This document shows positions 6,162 to 7,646 of a stretch of DNA of 7,646 nt, piece by piece. Source of the stretch: Ruminococcaceae bacterium UBA945 (GTDB lineage: Bacteria > Bacillota > Clostridia > Oscillospirales > Acutalibacteraceae); NCBI GenBank assembly GCA_002293315.1, contig DBCZ01000048.1:1539-9184 (forward strand), given 5' to 3'. Positions within the stretch are counted from its first letter, which is position 1, and each line of letters starts with the position of its first letter. The position numbers were made by a program, and so were the translations under genes. The notes beneath the pieces are model-generated. The model did not search any database. It worked only from the letters and a program-made list of their open reading frames with translations, and was not told the origin of the DNA.

Positions 6162-6868
6162 TTTCTCATCTCTCCATTTTTTATATCACTTATATCCTCA
6201 AACATAAACTGCATTTTATCAATTTTTTTGCTTGTGTGATAGTGACCACAATACCATCGCTTATATTCAATGCTAGCTTCAATTTTACCAAGCCATTTTT
6301 CAGTTGATTTATCCACTCTACTTTGATCAATTCCCGGCAGAAACACCTCGATAGGCTCGTATCGTAATGGACAAGTGTGGGAGAGAACAACATCAATTTT
6401 GTTGCCTCTTTGGGATAGCTGCTCCTCAACAAACGCTTTGACTTCATCGGTCGGTTGTTCTGTGTCAAACCATTGCCAACCACGAGCAAGGCGATAATAC
6501 TTGTCCACGCTGTAAGCGCCGCCGATTGCGATGCAGCTATAACCGTCAAAGTTATAGTTCTCGCCGTCTTTGGCAAACAGTATGTTCGGGTATTCGTCTT
6601 CGTACCACACAATCCCGCTGCGATATTCTTTTGTTTTATAAGAGCCGACATCGGCAGGACGCATTTCGTGATTTCCGTGAATGCAGAAGGTAGTGAAAGG
6701 AAAGCTGCTTATAAAAGCCTTTCGCATGGCATCTCTTTCATTACCATGATAGTTCAAACCTGCGTCGCCAAGCACGATCATTGTATCTTCCGCTGTCGGC
6801 TTCAGTTTCTCCGTGAATTCAATATATCGATCGAAATTTCCATGCGTGTCGCCAGTTATATAGATCAA
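6149..6868 (-). CDS. Calcineurin-like metallophosphoesterase
   Basis: This 239-residue protein carries the full metal-binding set of the calcineurin-like phosphoesterase family: GDTHG (6-10), GDAGLN (34-39), GNHE (65-68), SHT with H164, and GHYH (208-211). It should hydrolyse a phosphomono- or diester with two metal ions; the substrate may be a phosphoprotein, nucleotide or nucleic acid end and cannot be told. No signal peptide is seen, so it acts in the cytoplasm. The start is TTG at 6868, with GGAGG seven bases upstream; the first motif follows directly, so a later start is excluded. It begins two bases after the XRE stop, and its own end overlaps the nuclease start. Lying in one operon with a HipA-like kinase, it could reverse kinase phosphorylation or act with the nuclease; both are guesses. 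Confidence 0.9.
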   Translation of the reverse strand: MIYITGDTHGNFDRYIEFTEKLKPTAEDTMIVLGDAGLNYHGNERDAMRKAFISSFPFTTFCIHGNHEMRPADVGSYKTKEYRSGIVWYEDEYPNILFAKDGENYNFDGYSCIAIGGAYSVDKYYRLARGWQWFDTEQPTDEVKAFVEEQLSQRGNKIDVVLSHTCPLRYEPIEVFLPGIDQSRVDKSTEKWLGKIEASIEYKRWYCGHYHTSKKIDKMQFMFEDISDIKNGEMRKWLI

Positions 6869-6870
6869 TA

Positions 6871-7086
6871 TTAATCCTCCGTCTCGTCAGGTACCATTTC
6901 CATAATATCACCAATATCACACTTGAGAGCGGTGCAAATGCGGGAAAGAACCTCGGTGGTAACATTTTCATTCCTGCCCATTTTCGCAATCAGTGAGGAG
7001 CTGATATTGGCGGCCTCTCGCAAGTCCTTTTTCTTCATATCTTTGTCAATAAGCAATTTCCAGAGCTTTTTATAACTTACAGCCAT
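6871..7086 (-). CDS. Small XRE/Cro-type HTH regulator, probable antitoxin-like partner
   Basis: This 71-residue protein is a single Cro/CI-type helix-turn-helix domain of the YozG-like branch (HTH_26). The recognition region lies near residues 18-37 (KKKDLREAANISSSLIAKMG), followed by the family's typical NVTTEVLSRICTALKCDIGD ending. It starts with ATG at 7086, overlapping the kinase stop by one base (TAATG), with GAGGG about seven bases upstream. By position it matches HipB, the DNA-binding antitoxin of HipA kinases, but the order here is kinase first, unlike E. coli hipBA. It likely represses its own operon, whose promoter lies outside the window. An antitoxin role is inferred from context; it could also be a plain operon regulator. 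Confidence 0.88.
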   Translation of the reverse strand: MAVSYKKLWKLLIDKDMKKKDLREAANISSSLIAKMGRNENVTTEVLSRICTALKCDIGDIMEMVPDETED

Positions 7087-7646
7087 TATTTGTCCCTCGC
7101 AATCTGATTAAATCCGTTCATAATGAAGCGGACGATGAGATCTGATTTTACTTTCATATTGACTTGCTTCAGCACATTTCGGACATCCTGTTCAGTTAAG
7201 TGCGGTACATATTTTTTGAGTGATGGATCAAACGCAAGCAGCTGATTAAAGAATCTTACCAGAGCATCGTTTTTCCGTTCGATGTTTTTCGGATAACCTC
7301 TGGAAATGAGCACCATATTATTATCGAAATTCGGCGCAAGTGATAAAACTTTTCCGGTTTTCACCTCACGCAGCAATCCGAAATTATTCGTATGCCGGTC
7401 AGGATTAGCGACGATGGTATCTAAGAAAATCGTTTTTACATAGTCAGGAATGGTATGAGGTGCGATTTCTCGCAGTTTTTTTACAACTTCAACATAATCA
7501 TCATTATCAATCATAAAGCTGTATGCCGGTTCAAAATTGACGGCGGCGTTATTGGTGAAATCTTTTGTTTTCACGCATTTATCGCCACGCTCATATTCAG
7601 CCATGTTAAATCCAAGCTGTTTTCCCAGCTCATACACAAAGATCTC
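7086..7646 (-). CDS. HipA-like Ser/Thr kinase, C-terminal part
   Basis: The reading frame is open to the window edge (it continues upstream of the GTG at 7637 as E-I-F), so the 5' end is missing and 186 residues are visible. The catalytic loop NPDRHTNNFG (nucleotides 7377-7406) and the metal-binding APNFDNN shortly after are the core of the HipA/CtkA kinase fold: an Asp-Arg-His with a downstream Asn, then an Asp in a DFG-like place. FEPAYSF and the helical C-terminal tail also fit. HipA kinases are toxins that phosphorylate translation factors such as a tRNA synthetase; the target here is unknown. The N-terminal subdomain and the P-loop-like Ser region, if present, are beyond the window. It is coupled to the XRE gene and heads the visible part of the four-gene operon. 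Confidence 0.85.
   Translation of the reverse strand, partial: EIFVYELGKQLGFNMAEYERGDKCVKTKDFTNNAAVNFEPAYSFMIDNDDYVEVVKKLREIAPHTIPDYVKTIFLDTIVANPDRHTNNFGLLREVKTGKVLSLAPNFDNNMVLISRGYPKNIERKNDALVRFFNQLLAFDPSLKKYVPHLTEQDVRNVLKQVNMKVKSDLIVRFIMNGFNQIARDK

Noticed and set aside
6190..6651. 153-codon minus-strand frame inside the phosphoesterase
   Set aside because: It overlaps almost the whole phosphoesterase gene, in which all family motifs are intact in the other frame.
1..7646. CRISPR array, tRNA, rRNA, transposase or integrase
   Set aside because: No regularly spaced repeats, cloverleaf-like segments, rRNA motifs or recombinase motifs were seen on either strand.

Overview
This window is a Bacillota-type, most likely clostridial, accessory region. 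The basis is AGGAGG-like ribosome binding sites, GTG and TTG starts, tight same-strand operons, and protein families common in gut Clostridia (AAA/DUF4143 ATPase, ABC-2 drug-type exporter, MerR, YozG-like XRE, DUF5131). The species cannot be told. Every supported gene reads on the minus strand, so transcription runs from right to left, and the window edges cut the first and last genes.

Right block (7646 to about 4193). A compact four-gene cluster reads, in order of transcription: a HipA-like Ser/Thr kinase (5' end cut), a small XRE/Cro-type regulator, a calcineurin-like metallophosphoesterase starting with TTG, and a 581-residue DUF262 plus HNH-like nuclease. The junctions are a 1-base overlap, a 2-base gap and a 13-base overlap, so the genes are probably co-translated. 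A GC hairpin with a T-rich tail at about 4193-4222 is the likely terminator. The kinase/XRE pair looks like a HipBA-type toxin-antitoxin module, and the DUF262-HNH protein resembles fused GmrSD-type nucleases of anti-phage defence. The combination is the best candidate here for an undescribed system.

Middle block (4140 to 1719). A regulator with two MerR-type DNA-binding domains in one chain is followed by an ABC-2 exporter: an ATPase, then a permease one base after the ATPase stop. The ATPase gene is broken by two single-base losses, which together split an otherwise normal 239-residue protein over three frames. Two dyads accompany the regulator. One is a 36-bp palindrome with a TATAAT in each arm at its own start. 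The other is a perfect dyad between a -35-like and a -10-like box, spaced 19-20 bp, just ahead of the ATPase, which is the geometry of MerR operators.

Left block (1695 to 1). A solo AAA_14/DUF4143 ATPase has its own strong extended -10 promoter. Just after its stop comes a C-terminal remnant of a DUF3781 gene, whose TGA overlaps (ATGA) the start of a DUF5131 (Gp37/Gp68-like, three-Cys) gene that runs off the window. The DUF3781-DUF5131 pair thus seems once to have been a coupled operon whose head was lost where the ATPase gene now ends.

No tRNA, rRNA, CRISPR array, transposase or integrase was found.
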